Origin: Nocardia iowensis
GTDB taxonomy: Bacteria > Actinomycetota > Actinomycetes > Mycobacteriales > Mycobacteriaceae
NCBI RefSeq assembly: GCF_019222765.1
Contig: NZ_CP078145.1
Location: 6,386,001 to 6,450,000 of the forward strand
Reading direction: 5' to 3'
DNA: 64,000 bases
In this document: positions 9,870 through 19,426 of the stretch, in pieces
Layout: the number at the start of each line of letters is the position of its first letter
Position numbering within the stretch: the stretch's first letter is position 1
Position numbers and translations under genes: made by a program
Notes under the pieces: model-generated
What the model saw: the letters and a program-made list of their open reading frames with translations, nothing else
The model's database searches: none
What the model was told of the DNA's origin: nothing

Positions 9870-10901
9870 TCAACTCCGGTGTGCCTCCGTCCGCACCGAG
9901 CCGCCGCCCATGTCAGGGGCGGCGTCGCTGCGGATATCGATCCGCCAGCCGGTCAGGCGGGCGGCCAGGCGGGCGTTCTGCCCCTCCTTGCCGATGGCCA
10001 GCGAGAGCTGGAAGTCCGGCACCACAACGCGGGCGGCGCGGGCTTCGGGATCGACAATGGTGACCGACACCACTTTCGACGGCGACAGCGCATTGCCGAC
10101 GAACGTGGCCGGATCCTCGGCGTAATCGATGATGTCGATCTTCTCGCCGGCCAGTTCGCTCATCACATTGCGCACCCGCTGTCCCATCGGGCCGATGCAG
10201 GCGCCCTTGGCGTTGACCCCGGACACGGTGCTGCGCACCGCGATCTTGGAGCGGTGCCCGGCCTCGCGGGCCACCGCGACGATCTCGACCGAGCCGTCGG
10301 CGATTTCGGGCACCTCGAGCGCGAACAGCCGGCGCACCAGATTCGGGTGCGTGCGCGACAGGGTGATCTGCGGGCCGCGCGGGCCGCGCGAGACACCGAC
10401 GACGTAACACTTGATCCGGTCGCCGTGCTCGTAGGTCTCACCGGGCACCTGCTCGGCGGGCGGGATCAGCCCCTCGGCGCCGTGTAGTTCGCTGCCGATG
10501 CGCACCACGATGGTGCCGCGGGCGTTGGCTCGGGCGTCGCGCTGCACCACGCCGCCGACGATGTCGCCCTCGTGGGTGGAGAACTCGCCGAAGGACTTCT
10601 CGTTCTCGGCGTCGCGCAGTCGCTGCAACACCACCTGCCGTGCGGTGGTCGCCGCGATCCGGCCGAAACCCTCTGGGGTGTCGTCCCATTCGGAGATCAC
10701 ATTGCCGTCTGCGTCCAGTTCGCGCGCCATCACCCGGACCGTGCCGGTCTTCTGGTTGATGTCGATGCGCGCGTTGGGCTGGTGGCCCTCGGTGTGCCGG
10801 TAAGCGGTGAGCAGCGCCGACTCGATCGCGGAGATCACGGTCTCGATCGAGATCCCCTTGTCGGCGACGATCGCGCGCAGGGCTTCGATTTCGATGTTCA
10901 T
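9870..10901 (-). CDS. nusA: transcription termination/antitermination factor NusA
   Basis: NusA binds RNA polymerase and nascent RNA and controls pausing, termination and rRNA antitermination. The 343-residue protein has the order N-terminal domain ([20 protein letters not shown]), S1 domain around 135-200, and KH1/KH2 domains with [20 protein letters not shown] and [19 protein letters not shown]. Its length fits actinobacterial NusA without the C-terminal acidic repeats. The ATG overlaps the rimP stop codon (10898-10901), so translation is coupled. Confidence 0.98.
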   Translation of the reverse strand: MNIEIEALRAIVADKGISIETVISAIESALLTAYRHTEGHQPNARIDINQKTGTVRVMARELDADGNVISEWDDTPEGFGRIAATTARQVVLQRLRDAENEKSFGEFSTHEGDIVGGVVQRDARANARGTIVVRIGSELHGAEGLIPPAEQVPGETYEHGDRIKCYVVGVSRGPRGPQITLSRTHPNLVRRLFALEVPEIADGSVEIVAVAREAGHRSKIAVRSTVSGVNAKGACIGPMGQRVRNVMSELAGEKIDIIDYAEDPATFVGNALSPSKVVSVTIVDPEARAARVVVPDFQLSLAIGKEGQNARLAARLTGWRIDIRSDAAPDMGGGSVRTEAHRS

Positions 10902-11608
10902 TCCACGGTCCCTTCGGTCGGCGAATCGGACGCTGTTACTGATTCGGGTAGTAATGGTGTTGTCCCTCGAACATCCGCGGCGTCGACCGCCGGCACATCA
11001 TCTTCTTGACCTGGCACCGGGCGGCCGGGGACCACGCCGCCGGCCAGTTCCAATTCTCGTGCGCCCGGTTTGGCGAACTCGACCTGCACCACCGCCTCGG
11101 CGATATCGGCGAGCGGCACCCGGACTCGGTGCGGCTTGTGCTTGCCGCCGAGTACCAGCGCCACTGTATCGCCGCTGAGTTCACCGACCCGAGCCTCGAA
11201 CTTCGCCGATCCACCCGAATCGGGGACGGGTGCGCCCGCGCGGAGGTGCACGCGCACCTTGCGCCCGCGCGCGCGACGCCAGTGCCGGTCCGCGGTGAGC
11301 GGACGGTCGACACCGGGGGTGGTGACTTCTAACAGGTACGGCGTCTCGCCGAAATCGCCTGCCTCGTCCAGCAACTCCGAAAGTTCGGTGCTGAGTTTGG
11401 CGATGGTGTCCAAATCGGAAGGGCCGTCGCTGTCGACGGTCACCTTCACTCGCAGCGATTGGTCGCTCCGCAGGCTCCGCTCCTGACCCTGCACAGCCTC
11501 ACTATGCTTGCCGGTCGTCGAAATCTCGACGCCCTCGAGGTCGAATCCTCGGCGTTCGACGAGTCCAGCGGTGAGCTGGCTCAGCCTTTCCTCGGTCGGC
11601 ATCGGCAT
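10898..11608 (-). CDS. rimP: ribosome maturation factor RimP
   Basis: RimP is needed for 30S subunit maturation. The 236-residue protein begins [21 protein letters not shown] and contains the signature [20 protein letters not shown]. It is longer than typical RimP because of an acidic C-terminal extension of roughly 45 residues after the SH3-like domain. AGGAG lies 9 nt before the ATG at 11608; a second ATG two codons later is also possible. It is the first gene of the rimP-nusA-ylxR-infB unit. Confidence 0.95.
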   Translation of the reverse strand: MPMPTEERLSQLTAGLVERRGFDLEGVEISTTGKHSEAVQGQERSLRSDQSLRVKVTVDSDGPSDLDTIAKLSTELSELLDEAGDFGETPYLLEVTTPGVDRPLTADRHWRRARGRKVRVHLRAGAPVPDSGGSAKFEARVGELSGDTVALVLGGKHKPHRVRVPLADIAEAVVQVEFAKPGARELELAGGVVPGRPVPGQEDDVPAVDAADVRGTTPLLPESVTASDSPTEGTVE

Positions 11609-11772
11609 ATGGGGCGGCTCCTGGTTCAGTTGTCACGGCGGTGGGGAAATTTCTTCAACCGAAGGTCTAGCGTAACGCGCCCAGAGAGTGTAAAGGACCA
11701 GTGGGCAGGCAGTACGCGCGCCACGACGATGCCTGGTCCGGGGCTGCCTCGCGAATCTGGCACGATGGTGCC

Positions 11773-12378
11773 GTGCCCATCCGCCCTCCAGCGCCGCCGA
11801 GCGCCCTGCGCACCTCCGGCATCCCCGCCGACCGGCACGAATCCAGGTTCAGCCTGGACCGCCGCAGCATGTTACGGCTCGCCGGTGGCGGCACGATCGG
11901 CGTCCTTGCGCTCGGCGCGACAGCGGGCTGCGGTGCCGACGAACCGGTGCACGACCCGGATCCGCTTGCCGCCCAAGAAGTTCAGGCCCGCACCGACGCC
12001 GCGGCGGCAACCGCCGCGATCGCGCTCGCGCCGCAGCGGCACAGCGCGCTGACCGCAATCGCGACCGAAAGGACCGCGCACGCAGACGCTTTGCGGGCCG
12101 AGATCGACCGAGTGATCGGCGTGTACGGAGACGGCACCACACCGGTCCACCGCACCCGCACCAACGCCGCCGCGCAACCTTCCGGCCCGGCCGCCGTGGC
12201 ATCCGGCACGCCAGTATCACCCTCCCCGCCGCCGAGCGTCGACGCGCTGCGCGCTCAGCTCACCACATCACGTCAGTCGGCCGCGGACCTGGCCCGCACC
12301 CAGTCCGGCTATCGGGCAGGCCTGCTCGCCTCGATCAGCGCGGCCTGCGCCGTCCAGGCAGGGGTGTTGCTCGCATGA
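11773..12378 (+). CDS. putative exported alanine-rich lipoprotein (Rv2843-like)
   Basis: The protein has no enzymatic motif that I recognise. After about 36 polar residues it has an RRSMLRLAGGG segment, a hydrophobic stretch and ATAGCGADE, which looks like a twin-arginine-type or Sec signal with a lipobox cysteine, so it is probably anchored outside the membrane. The rest is Ala-rich and probably helical, with a Pro/Ser-rich linker. I chose the GTG at 11773. The stop overlaps the DUF4439 start (ATGA). The pair sits between rimP and proS as Rv2843-Rv2844 do in M. tuberculosis, so the two products probably act together. Confidence 0.82.
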   Translation: MPIRPPAPPSALRTSGIPADRHESRFSLDRRSMLRLAGGGTIGVLALGATAGCGADEPVHDPDPLAAQEVQARTDAAAATAAIALAPQRHSALTAIATERTAHADALRAEIDRVIGVYGDGTTPVHRTRTNAAAQPSGPAAVASGTPVSPSPPPSVDALRAQLTTSRQSAADLARTQSGYRAGLLASISAACAVQAGVLLA

Positions 12379-12809
12379 CCGAAGCTGAACGCGAAGCACT
12401 GCTCGACGCATTGCACGCCGAATACGGCGCGGTGTACGCCTACGGCGTGATCGCCGCGTACGCCTCCCCCGAACGTGGCCGTCTCGTCGCGGAGAACACC
12501 GCCGCACACCGCGCCCGCCGGGACACCACCATCGATGCCCTCACGTCGGGTGGCGCCACCGTGCCGCCGCCCGACGCCGCCTACACGGTCCCGTTTCCGG
12601 TCAACGACCCGATCCCCGCCGCCCAACTGGCCGTCACAGTGGAAACCGACACCGCCGTAGCCTGGCGCTCCGTCGTCGAACGCGCCGATTCCGAGCCCCT
12701 CCGCCGCATGGGCATCGAAGCCCTCACGGAATCCGCTGTCCGCCTGGCCACTTGGCAAGCCATCCTCGGCACCAACCCCCCAACGGTGGCATTCCCCGGC
12801 AAAGCCTGA
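12375..12809 (+). CDS. DUF4439 ferritin-like domain protein (Rv2844-like)
   Basis: The 144-residue protein begins MTEAEREALLDALHAEYGAV and has helices carrying E-A/H patterns (LHAEYGAVYAYGVIAAY, ENTAAHRARRD) typical of the DUF4439 ferritin-like four-helix bundle. No secretion signal is present, although its partner is exported. The start overlaps the preceding stop by ATGA. The function is unknown; a metal-binding or scaffold role is inference from the fold only. A strong hairpin follows the stop codon. Confidence 0.87.
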   Translation: MTEAEREALLDALHAEYGAVYAYGVIAAYASPERGRLVAENTAAHRARRDTTIDALTSGGATVPPPDAAYTVPFPVNDPIPAAQLAVTVETDTAVAWRSVVERADSEPLRRMGIEALTESAVRLATWQAILGTNPPTVAFPGKA

Positions 12810-12823
12810 CCGAGGCCTTCTCA

Positions 12824-12857
12824 CAGCTGCTCACCCGCTATACCGGGTGAGCAGCTG
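12824..12857. terminator. strong hairpin between convergent genes
   Basis: A perfect 14-bp inverted repeat (CAGCTGCTCACCCG and CGGGTGAGCAGCTG) surrounds a 6-nt loop. It lies just after the DUF4439 stop and beyond the 3' end of the convergent acyl-CoA dehydrogenase gene. No T-tract follows, as is common for actinobacterial hairpin terminators; it can serve both strands. Confidence 0.75.
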
Positions 12858-12951
12858 ACACAAAGGGTGCGGCTGCGCGATCCGGGCAGCGGGCATCGCA
12901 AGAAGGCCGGACCCGAACTGAGTGCGGGACCGGCCTTTTCGCTGGGATGAA

Positions 12952-14703
12952 CTACGGGCGCATTGCGTACGCGCCGTCGTAGGAAGCCACCTCGGCCCAC
13001 ACGCGGTCGAAACGCGGGCGGTCGGCAACCGGGGGACGCAATGCCGAAGCGGCCCAACCCTGCTGGTCGGGGGTGGCGGACGGCTTGCCGTAGAGGGTGG
13101 TGGCGTAGGTGTTGAAGTCGCGGATCTGGAAGTCGAAGATCTGGTCGAGCAGATCGCGGTCCAGGCCGGTGACGGCGGCCTGCTCCAGGATCAGCTGGCC
13201 GTAGACCACCAGGGAGAACAGGTGGCCGATGGTCAGCATGAAGTCCAGGTCCTTCTGCTGATCGGCGTCCGGTGCCGCGGTGGTCAGCAGCGTGCGCAGG
13301 GCCTGGGCCTGCTCGAAGAAGCGGCCCACGTTCGGGACGTCGGCGTGCTTTTCGTAGACCGGCGTCCAGTCGGCGAACTGCACCTTGCCCGCGCCGCGAG
13401 CGGGGCCCTGGCGCCAGAAGAACTCGTCGTCGGCCGCGTCCTGGCGGGTGCCGATCTCCGGGTAGTCCTTCGGGTTGAACAGGTAGTTCGGCATGAACTT
13501 CAGAATCTGCCCGACATTGACGTGCACCGTGCCCTCGAGCCGGGGCAGCGTATTGATCAGCCGCGCCACCTCGGCGAAGTAGGTGTTCTTCTCGAATCCC
13601 TTGGCCGCCAGCACATCCAGCAGCAACGTCATCACCGTCTCACCCTCGGAGGTCACCTTCGACTTCGTCATCGGGTTGAACAGCAGGTAGCGCCGGTCCT
13701 CCAGACTCGCACTGCGGAAGTAGTCGACGGCGCGGTCGCTGAACAGCTTCATCGCCACGATGCGGGCGTAGGCGTCGACGAAATTCGTTCGCACGTGCGG
13801 GAATTCGGTGACCGGGTTGCCGTAGAGGATGCGGTTGTTCGCGTGCGTGATCGCCTCGTAGAAGGAGTGCTCGACCATGCCGATGCCGCCGTGGCACAGA
13901 TTGAACTTGCCCACGTTGACGGTGTTCAGCGCCGCGGAGAAGGCTTCCGGGCCGGTGTGCAGGATGTCCTGCGCACGCACCGGGTAGTTCTCCAAACGGA
14001 AGGTGCTGACGTACATCTGCTGGTGCACCACGTTGCCGAGCAGCCGGTAGTTCTCGTGCCTGCTGTCCGCGGCGAACCACACGTACCCGTCCGCACCCTC
14101 GATGTCCGCGCGCCGCGAGAACACCGAAACCATGCTCGCCACATTGCCGTTGCCGATGTAGTACTTCTCACCGTTGGCGCGGAACAGGATGCCCGCCTCC
14201 GCATCAGCGCTACCCGGCTCGCTCGGGGTCAGCACGAGGTCGGTGTTGTAGATGTCGGCGCCGTGCTCACGCTCGGACAGCCCGAACGCCATCACCTGCC
14301 CCTCGGCCAGGTCCGCGGCTGCCCGCTTCTTCGCTTCCTCGTTGTCGCTCTGCCAGATCGGGCCGAGCCCGAGGATGGTCACCTGCTCGGCGTACCAGTA
14401 GGCCAGCCCGTAGAAGCCGAAGATCTCCGACAGCGCCGCGTTGCGGGCCGCGTCCCAACGCCGATTCTCGTCGCCATCGGCGTACGCGGCCGGCGTCAGG
14501 AAGGTCGCGAACAACTTCTCCCGCGCGACGAAGTCCAGGAAGTCCGCCGTCCACACCGCGTCCGCGTCGTCGGCAAGCAGCTGCTGCTTCCCCCGCGACT
14601 CGAACCACTCGATGGTGGCCCGCAGCAGCCGCCGAGTCTCGGCGTCGAACTGCTTCGGGTCATAAGTGGCCGGGTTGAACAACAACGGATCGGTGCTCGT
14701 CAT
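12952..14703 (-). CDS. acyl-CoA dehydrogenase family protein
   Basis: This is a 583-residue FAD-dependent acyl-CoA dehydrogenase, longer than the standard 380-400 residues, so it belongs to one of the extended FadE-like groups. The flavin/substrate core is seen in QVMAFGLSEREHGADIYNTD and YYIGNGNVASMVSVF, and the later helical domain contains CHGGIGMVEHSFYEAI. It probably oxidises a fatty acyl-CoA, but the chain length and partner cannot be inferred. It stands alone between two strong hairpins (12824-12857 and 14799-14838) and so is probably monocistronic. The ATG at 14703 gives MTSTDPLLFNPATYD. Confidence 0.92.
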   Translation of the reverse strand: MTSTDPLLFNPATYDPKQFDAETRRLLRATIEWFESRGKQQLLADDADAVWTADFLDFVAREKLFATFLTPAAYADGDENRRWDAARNAALSEIFGFYGLAYWYAEQVTILGLGPIWQSDNEEAKKRAAADLAEGQVMAFGLSEREHGADIYNTDLVLTPSEPGSADAEAGILFRANGEKYYIGNGNVASMVSVFSRRADIEGADGYVWFAADSRHENYRLLGNVVHQQMYVSTFRLENYPVRAQDILHTGPEAFSAALNTVNVGKFNLCHGGIGMVEHSFYEAITHANNRILYGNPVTEFPHVRTNFVDAYARIVAMKLFSDRAVDYFRSASLEDRRYLLFNPMTKSKVTSEGETVMTLLLDVLAAKGFEKNTYFAEVARLINTLPRLEGTVHVNVGQILKFMPNYLFNPKDYPEIGTRQDAADDEFFWRQGPARGAGKVQFADWTPVYEKHADVPNVGRFFEQAQALRTLLTTAAPDADQQKDLDFMLTIGHLFSLVVYGQLILEQAAVTGLDRDLLDQIFDFQIRDFNTYATTLYGKPSATPDQQGWAASALRPPVADRPRFDRVWAEVASYDGAYAMRP

Positions 14704-14798
14704 GCCGTTAACTTACCAGCGGGTAACAGCACTCCGGAGCCAGTCCGCCGTACCTCACACCGCAAATCCTGCCTACGCTCCCGTAGGTTCCTCGCGAC

Positions 14799-14838
14799 AC
14801 AGAACGGCCCCGATGGAATCCCATCGGGGCCGTTCTGT
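14799..14838 (-). terminator. terminator hairpin downstream of proS
   Basis: A perfect 18-bp stem (left arm ACAGAACGGCCCCGATGG) with a 4-nt loop lies 13 nt beyond the proS stop codon. It is GC-rich and is followed on the minus strand by only a short mixed sequence, so it is an actinobacterial-style terminator separating proS from the acyl-CoA dehydrogenase gene. Confidence 0.85.
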
Positions 14839-14851
14839 TCGATCGCTGAGA

Positions 14852-16609
14852 CTAGCCGCGGACCTTGGCGACGACAGCGGCTACGGCCGAGTCGGCGGGC
14901 AGGTCTTCGGCTTCGCCGGTGAAGCGGTCACGGAGTTCGACCTTGCCCTCGGCCCAGCCGCGGCCGACCACGAGGATCAGCGGCATGCCGAGCAGTTCGG
15001 CGTCCTTGAACTTCACGCCCGGTGAGGCGGTGCGGTCATCGAAGAGCACATCGAGGCCATGCGCGTTGAGACCGGCGACGACCTCCTCGGCGCCGGCCCT
15101 GGCCGCGTCGTCCTTGTTCGCGATGACGACGTGGACGTCGTAGGGCGCGACCTCGGCCGGCCAGCGCAGGCCCTTCTCGTCGTGCTGCTGCTCGGCGATC
15201 ACCGCGACCATGCGGGAGACGCCGACGCCGTAGGAGCCCATGGTCAGGCGCACCGGCTTGCCGTTCTCGCCGAGCACGTCGACGTCGAACGCGTTGGTGT
15301 ACTTCTGGCCGAGCTGGAAGATGTGACCGATCTCGATGCCGCGGGACGACACCAGCGGGCCGCGGCCGTCGGGCGAGGGGTCGCCGTCGCGGACCTCGGC
15401 GGCCTCGATGGTGCCGTCGGGCGTGAAGTCGCGCCCGGCGACCAGGCCGACGACGTGCTTGCCCGGCGCGTCCGCACCGGTGATCCACGAGGTGCCGGTG
15501 ACAACGCGGGGATCAACCAGGTAACGAACACCGTTGGCCTGCAGCGCCTTCGGACCGATGTAGCCCTTCACCAGGAACGGGTTGGCGGCGAAATCGGCCT
15601 CGGTGAGCAGTTCCACCTCGGCGGGCTCGACGGACGCGCCGAGCCGCTTGTCGTCGACCTCGCGATCGCCGGGGATGCCGACGCCGAGGATCTCGGACTT
15701 GCCGTCCGGGTGGCGCAGCTTCACCATCACGTTCTTCAGGGTGTCGGCCGCGGTGACCGGGCGCCCGAACTGCTCGGCGATGCCCGCGCTGTTGGCCCAG
15801 TCGACGAGGGTCGCGATGGTGGGAGTGTCCGGGGTGTCGTGCACGACGGCCTCGGGCTTGCCCTCGATCGGCAGCGGCGCGGGCGCGGGTGTGACCACTG
15901 CCTCCACATTGGCCGCGTAACCGGATTCGAGGCAGCGCACATACGTGTCCTCACCGACCGGACTGTCGGCGAGGAACTCCTCGGACGCGCTACCGCCCAT
16001 CGCACCGGAGGTGGCCGCCACGATCACGTACTTGACCCGCAAGCGCTCGAAGATCCGCTGGTATGCCTCGCGGTGCGCGTCGTAGCTGGCCTTGAGCCCG
16101 TCCTCGTCCAGGTCGAACGAGTACGAATCCTTCATGATGAATTCGCGGCCACGCAGAATGCCCGCGCGGGGCCGTTCCTCGTCGCGGTACTTGTTCTGGA
16201 TCTGGTACAGGATGACCGGCAGGTCCTTGTAGGAGTTGTATTCGCTCTTCACGGTGAGCGCGAACAGTTCCTCATGGGTCGGGCCGAGCAAATAGTCCGC
16301 GCCCTTGCGGTCCTGCAGGCGGAACAGGCTGTCGCCGTATTCGGTCCACCGGTTCGTCGTCTCGTACGGGTCGCGCGGCAGCAACGCGGGCAGCGAGATC
16401 TCCTGGGCGCCGATCGCGTCCATCTCCTCGCGCACCACGTCCTCCACCCGGCGCAGCACCCGAAGCCCGAGCGGCAGCCATGAGTAGACGCCCGGAGCGA
16501 CGCGCCGCACATATCCGGCGCGGACGAGGAGTTTGTGGCTGGGCACCTCGGCGTCGGCGGGATCGTCGCGCAGGGTACGCAGGAAAAGGCGAGAGAGGCG
16601 GGTGATCAC
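14852..16609 (-). CDS. proS: prolyl-tRNA synthetase
   Basis: ProRS charges tRNA-Pro. The 585-residue protein begins (GTG at 16609) with [20 protein letters not shown] and shows class-II motifs: [20 protein letters not shown], the motif-2 region [20 protein letters not shown] and the motif-3 region [12 protein letters not shown]. The long insertion between motifs 2 and 3 is the editing domain of bacterial-type ProRS. The length matches actinobacterial ProS. A divergent gene (yaaA) starts 58 nt upstream. An open frame extending further upstream is not part of the gene. Confidence 0.97.
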   Translation of the reverse strand: MITRLSRLFLRTLRDDPADAEVPSHKLLVRAGYVRRVAPGVYSWLPLGLRVLRRVEDVVREEMDAIGAQEISLPALLPRDPYETTNRWTEYGDSLFRLQDRKGADYLLGPTHEELFALTVKSEYNSYKDLPVILYQIQNKYRDEERPRAGILRGREFIMKDSYSFDLDEDGLKASYDAHREAYQRIFERLRVKYVIVAATSGAMGGSASEEFLADSPVGEDTYVRCLESGYAANVEAVVTPAPAPLPIEGKPEAVVHDTPDTPTIATLVDWANSAGIAEQFGRPVTAADTLKNVMVKLRHPDGKSEILGVGIPGDREVDDKRLGASVEPAEVELLTEADFAANPFLVKGYIGPKALQANGVRYLVDPRVVTGTSWITGADAPGKHVVGLVAGRDFTPDGTIEAAEVRDGDPSPDGRGPLVSSRGIEIGHIFQLGQKYTNAFDVDVLGENGKPVRLTMGSYGVGVSRMVAVIAEQQHDEKGLRWPAEVAPYDVHVVIANKDDAARAGAEEVVAGLNAHGLDVLFDDRTASPGVKFKDAELLGMPLILVVGRGWAEGKVELRDRFTGEAEDLPADSAVAAVVAKVRG

Positions 16610-16667
16610 GGATGCACAGGGTAGTCGCTGGCGCGGCGATGTCCCCGGCGCATTACCGTTATCGCTC

Positions 16668-17411
16668 GTGCTGGTGCTGTTGCCTCCTTCCGAAACCAAG
16701 TCCGACGGTGGTTCCGACGTGCCGCTCGACCTGGCCGCGCTGTCGATGCCGCAGCTCACAGCGGTGCGCGAGCGGCTGGTCGATGAGGTGAGCAAACTCG
16801 CCACCGACCCGGACGCCTCGCGCGTGGTGCTCGGCCTCGGCAAGGGGGCTGACAGCGAGATCGCCCGCAACGCGACCCTGCGCACCTCCCCCACCCGCCC
16901 CGCGCTGGAGCGCTACACCGGCGTGCTCTACGACGCGCTCGACGCCCGCTCCTTCACGAAGGTCCAACGCGCCAAGGCCTACGCGCGACTCGGCATCGGT
17001 TCCGCGTTGTTCGGCGCGGTCCGCGCGGGCGACCCGATCCCCGCCTACCGTCTGTCCGGCGGCTCGAAACTGCCCGGCCTGCCCACCCTTTCGGCCGTCT
17101 GGCGCGACTCGCTCGCCGACGCCCTGCTCGCCGAGGCCGCCGGTGACCTCGTGGTGGACCTGCGCTCCGGTACCTACCAGCAGCTCGGCCGCGTTCCCGG
17201 CGCTGTCACCGCCACTGTCCTCACCGAACACCCCGACGGCACCCGCACCGTGGTGAGCCACTTCAACAAACACCATAAGGGCCTGCTCGCCCGCGCCCTC
17301 GTCCTCACCCGCGCCGAACCCACCGACGTCCGCGGCCTCGCTCGGGTCGCGAACAAGGCGGGCCTGAAGACCGAAATCGCCTCTCCGACAGAGCTGTTGA
17401 TTCTCACCTGA
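16668..17411 (+). CDS. yaaA: YaaA family (DUF328) peroxide-stress protein
   Basis: YaaA lowers free intracellular iron under peroxide stress in E. coli. The protein (247 residues from the GTG at 16668) starts [15 protein letters not shown], the family's N-terminal signature LLPPSETK, and carries the C-terminal [14 protein letters not shown] segment. The E. coli protein is about 258 residues, so the length fits. It is transcribed divergently from proS and convergently with the EamA gene, from which it is separated by 18 nt. Confidence 0.92.
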   Translation: MLVLLPPSETKSDGGSDVPLDLAALSMPQLTAVRERLVDEVSKLATDPDASRVVLGLGKGADSEIARNATLRTSPTRPALERYTGVLYDALDARSFTKVQRAKAYARLGIGSALFGAVRAGDPIPAYRLSGGSKLPGLPTLSAVWRDSLADALLAEAAGDLVVDLRSGTYQQLGRVPGAVTATVLTEHPDGTRTVVSHFNKHHKGLLARALVLTRAEPTDVRGLARVANKAGLKTEIASPTELLILT

Positions 17412-17429
17412 GGGTGTGTCCGGCGCGGG

Positions 17430-18404
17430 TCAACCCGAGCTCGCTCGACCGGCGGCCGACCCGGTCTCGCCGGGCTCGAGTACGGGCTCGACCACTGCGT
17501 GCGATACCGCGTCTGGCTCCGAACTCTCCAGGGACTCCCGTCGGTCGATCGCGTACTGCAACGCCAGCGCGATGAATACGACTGCGGCACCGGCAATCTG
17601 ATGCCCATAGAGCACATCACCGCGCAGGCCCACGCCGAGCGCCAGCGCCACCAGCGGCATCAGATAGAAGGCGAGCCCGGCCTGCAACGGTCCCACTGTG
17701 CCGATCAACCAGTAGTTGAGCAGGAACGCCACGGCCGTCCCGACACCCAGCGCGACCAACGAACCGACCACCGCGGCACTGGGATACACCGGTTGCACCA
17801 ATTGCGGCGCGGTGACCACCAACATCAGCAGACCGGCGACGATCGCCTGACTGGCCGCCAGCACGACCTTGGAGTAGCCGAGGTTGCTGATCAGATGCTT
17901 CGCGTACGTATAGGCGACGGCGTAGCACACAGCGCCTGCCAGACAGGCGAGTTGGCCCGTCAACGTCGAGCGCGACTCTTCGCCCCACGGCGCCATCAGC
18001 ACGATGATCCCACCGAAGCCCAGCACGGAAGCGACGACCTCACCGCGACTCCCCTTGTCCCGCAACAGCAACCAGACCACCGGCAGTGACGCCAGCGGAG
18101 TCACGCTGTTGTAGATGCCCGCCATGCTCACCGAGACGTTCTGCTGCCCCCAGGCGAACAACATCCATGGCAAGGCCTGCCCGAGAATCCCCACCAGCAG
18201 CAGCCGCGCCCAGATACCCCAGCCACGCGGCAGCTGCCGCCGCAGGGCCAGGCAACAGCCGAGCAGGATGGCCCCACCCAACCACAGTCGCGTTGCCACG
18301 ATCTGCGACGGATTGGAGCCATCCAGTGCCAGTTCGACCAGCAGGAAGTTGGAACCCCAGATAGCCGCCAGTGCGATCAGAGCAAGGCGGCTAGCGGCGA
18401 GCAC
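17430..18404 (-). CDS. EamA/DMT-family transporter, probable exporter of the peptide/HDO unit
   Basis: The 324-residue protein has about ten hydrophobic segments and two EamA repeats; it begins VLAASRLALIALAAIWGSNF. Members of this family export metabolites and amino-acid derivatives. The GTG start at 18404 is preceded by GGGAAGGG and overlaps the end of the upstream heme-oxygenase-like gene by 28 nt, so it is almost certainly part of the same operon as the 17-residue peptide and the two enzymes. I infer that it exports the product of that pathway or protects the producer. A Ser/Glu/Ala-rich cytoplasmic tail follows the last helix. Confidence 0.9.
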   Translation of the reverse strand: MLAASRLALIALAAIWGSNFLLVELALDGSNPSQIVATRLWLGGAILLGCCLALRRQLPRGWGIWARLLLVGILGQALPWMLFAWGQQNVSVSMAGIYNSVTPLASLPVVWLLLRDKGSRGEVVASVLGFGGIIVLMAPWGEESRSTLTGQLACLAGAVCYAVAYTYAKHLISNLGYSKVVLAASQAIVAGLLMLVVTAPQLVQPVYPSAAVVGSLVALGVGTAVAFLLNYWLIGTVGPLQAGLAFYLMPLVALALGVGLRGDVLYGHQIAGAAVVFIALALQYAIDRRESLESSEPDAVSHAVVEPVLEPGETGSAAGRASSG

Positions 18405-19426
18405 GTCAGCGCCCTTCCCGTCGCCACTGGATAGGCATCGCTGAATATGCGCAGCCCGCCATCGGCGTACCAGGACATGATCTGGCCATCCAGCCGGGCG
18501 CGCAGTTCGATGATGTCGACGACCGCCTTGGCGCATTCGTTGAGTTCTTCGTTACCGACGAAGGAGAACTCGGCGAGCAGATCGAGGGTGACGGCCTCGT
18601 GTTCCTCGTCCTCGTTCACGCCGGAATGGGCGGCGATCGGCTTGAAGAATTCCTCGGACAGATCGTTCTCCCGGCACCGGGCCAGAAACAGCTCGAGGAA
18701 GTCGGGTTCGGGCTCCTCCATCGGGAACAGCGTGCTGACAATGCCGAGCGGGAACTGGTAAGCGTGCACGCCCATCGTCGCCATGATCGACATCGTCGCG
18801 GGCAGTGGCTGCATTTGGAGCAGCTGCTCGCGGGTGATTCCGACGGCTTTCAGCGACTTCTCCAGCATCCGGTCGTGGTTGCGTTCGGCCTGATAGAAGG
18901 CCATGAACTGCTGCCAGACCTCGATGCCGATATCGTCACGCGCCAACAGCGGGGCGAGCGCGCGTGGACACAAATGGGTGACGTGCCAGTATTCGATGGC
19001 GTAGCCGATGATCTGGTCTCTGCTCACCTTCCCGGCTACCAGCGCATCGGTGAACGGGCTGTTGATTGTCGCCCTCGCCGCATCGGCCGCGCGCTTGAGC
19101 TGTGCGTAGGCGCCGACACCGGTGATTCCGCTGCCCAGCGGGACAGTATCGGAGTCGGCCAGCATGCCTTGTTCATCGAGCGCTTCGAGTACCGCGTCGA
19201 ATTCTTCCCTGCTGCCGGGGAATTCGGTCGCGAGGTCGTCGGCGGTGCGGGTGCCCGATGCCAATGCCTCGAAGAACTTGCGTGATTCGTCGGCACGTCC
19301 CTCGAGGTATTCGAGTTCGATCCAATGCTTGTCCGCCAGATACGACAGCCGGACACCGTCGGCCGTCTCGGTTCGCTCGACCTCACGGCGCAATGTCGGA
19401 CGCCGCAGCAATTCATGGCCGGCCAT
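18377..19426 (-). CDS. RRE-like winged helix fused to heme-oxygenase-like (PqqC/UndA-type) domain, second enzyme
   Basis: The protein has 349 residues. Residues about 5-92 form a beta-hairpin plus winged helix (RPTLRR, DGVRLSYLADKHWIELE, ASGTRTADDLATEFPG, LEALDEQGML) resembling the leader-binding domain of RiPP cyclodehydratase partners and PqqD. Residues about 120-345 are an 'iron-containing redox enzyme' domain of heme-oxygenase fold, with candidate metal ligands E145 (AIEYWH), E181 and H184 (QAERNHD), H267 (AHSGVN) and H276. The middle carboxylate of typical diiron members has no clear counterpart. The ATG at 19426 has AGGAG upstream and overlaps the previous gene by 14 nt. Product and cofactor are unknown. 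Confidence 0.88.
   Translation of the reverse strand: MAGHELLRRPTLRREVERTETADGVRLSYLADKHWIELEYLEGRADESRKFFEALASGTRTADDLATEFPGSREEFDAVLEALDEQGMLADSDTVPLGSGITGVGAYAQLKRAADAARATINSPFTDALVAGKVSRDQIIGYAIEYWHVTHLCPRALAPLLARDDIGIEVWQQFMAFYQAERNHDRMLEKSLKAVGITREQLLQMQPLPATMSIMATMGVHAYQFPLGIVSTLFPMEEPEPDFLELFLARCRENDLSEEFFKPIAAHSGVNEDEEHEAVTLDLLAEFSFVGNEELNECAKAVVDIIELRARLDGQIMSWYADGGLRIFSDAYPVATGRALTCSPLAALL

Noticed and set aside
12922..14922. 666-codon plus-strand frame opposite the acyl-CoA dehydrogenase
   Set aside because: It is a high-GC third-position shadow of a well-supported gene with intact motifs and spans the proS terminator hairpin.
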